Positions 13,164 through 13,457 of a stretch of 13,457 nucleotides of DNA are shown piece by piece. Every line of letters starts with the position of its first letter. The first letter of the stretch is position 1. The notes under the pieces were generated by a model. That model saw only the letters and a list, made by a program, of their open reading frames with translations, made no database searches and had not been told where the DNA came from. The DNA comes from CAISIP01 sp963974265 (lineage in GTDB: Bacteria > Pseudomonadota > Gammaproteobacteria > Burkholderiales > Burkholderiaceae_C): contig CAXBDR010000113.1 of the NCBI GenBank assembly GCA_963974265.1, positions 1-13,457 on the forward strand. Reading direction: 5' to 3'. Position numbers and translations under genes: made by a program.

Positions 13164-13457
13164 ATGACCCTCGCCTTTCCCACCTTCACTGCCGGCATGG
13201 TGCTGAGCATGTCGCTGATCATGGCCATCGGGCCGCAGAACGCGCATGTGTTGCGCATGGGCCTGCAGCGCCAGCATGTCTGGCTCACCGTGGCCGTGTG
13301 CATGGTCTCCGACATGGTGCTGATCGGCCTGGGCGTGTTCGGCCTGGCGCAACTCGGCGGCCTGTCCGACAAGCTCATGGGGGCGATGGTCGGTGCCGGT
13401 GCACTGTTTCTATCGGTCTACGGCTGGCAGGCGTTCCAGCGTTTCCTGCACCCGCAG
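13164..13457 (+). CDS. LysE/ArgO-family amino-acid exporter, 5' part
   Basis: The first 98 residues are present and the frame is open to the window end, so the gene is cut at its 3' side; full members are about 200 residues. The start is rich in hydrophobic segments: TM1 about 8-28, TM2 about 38-62 and TM3 about 72-92. The family signature GPQNAHVLRMGLQRQ at 23-37 lies at the end of TM1, as in LysE and ArgO. These inner-membrane proteins export basic amino acids such as lysine and arginine. The divergent ArgP/LysG-like regulator supports that substrate class over homoserine/threonine RhtB-type export, though the exact amino acid is not shown. The ATG at 13164 is the first suitable start after the predicted promoter; no strong ribosome site is visible. 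Confidence 0.88.
   Translation, partial: MTLAFPTFTAGMVLSMSLIMAIGPQNAHVLRMGLQRQHVWLTVAVCMVSDMVLIGLGVFGLAQLGGLSDKLMGAMVGAGALFLSVYGWQAFQRFLHPQ

Noticed and set aside
1..13457. CRISPR arrays, tRNA or rRNA genes, phage integrase or attachment sites
   Set aside because: No regularly spaced repeats, no cloverleaf or rRNA-like segments and no integrase-type protein were seen on either strand.

Overview
This is high-GC DNA with the strong GC third-position bias, short intergenic gaps and divergent ArgP/LysE pair expected of a betaproteobacterium. The proteins read most like Burkholderiales, perhaps the Alcaligenaceae (Bordetella/Achromobacter group). That placement is an impression from protein style, not a measured result. 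No rRNA, tRNA, CRISPR array or prophage is visible.

Left part (1-6690, all + strand): a branched-chain sugar catabolic cluster, most likely for D-apiose or D-apionate. In order it holds the 3' end of a Gfo/Idh/MocA sugar dehydrogenase (candidate ApsD), a FucU/RbsD-type sugar mutarotase overlapping it by one base, a NanR-like FadR-family GntR regulator, a three-domain protein matching D-apionate lactonase (ApnL), a RuBisCO-like protein (OiaX/OiaT type) and a DUF1537 kinase (OiaK). The proposed route is: mutarotation of the sugar, oxidation to the lactone, lactone opening to D-apionate, oxido-isomerisation to 3-oxo-isoapionate (the ApnO step, with no gene in the window), phosphorylation by OiaK, then C-C bond cleavage by the RuBisCO-like protein. 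A weak hairpin with a T7 run and a perfect 10-bp palindrome lie between the mutarotase and the regulator. They suggest a transcriptional break there, with regulator-apnL-RLP-kinase as a second unit.

Middle part (6691-9652): a scarred region. A decayed, internally deleted IS4-type transposase (- strand, about 6771-7456) lies just past the kinase. An intact single-chain GlcD/D-2-hydroxyglutarate dehydrogenase-like flavoprotein gene follows (- strand, 7481-8803). Then comes about 850 bp with no credible intact gene, holding the C-terminal tail of an IS630-family transposase (- strand, about 9281-9421). The flavoprotein gene is thus bracketed by two mobile-element remnants.

Right part (9653-13457): an ACAD10/11-like acyl-CoA dehydrogenase (+) ends at a strong intrinsic terminator (10951-10979). 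Converging on it from the right are a minus-strand alpha/beta hydrolase and, upstream of that, an ArgP/LysG-type LysR regulator. The regulator is divergent from a LysE/ArgO amino-acid exporter that runs off the window end. The shared 163-bp intergenic region contains a TTAA-N11-TTAA dyad and a good sigma-70 promoter facing the exporter.
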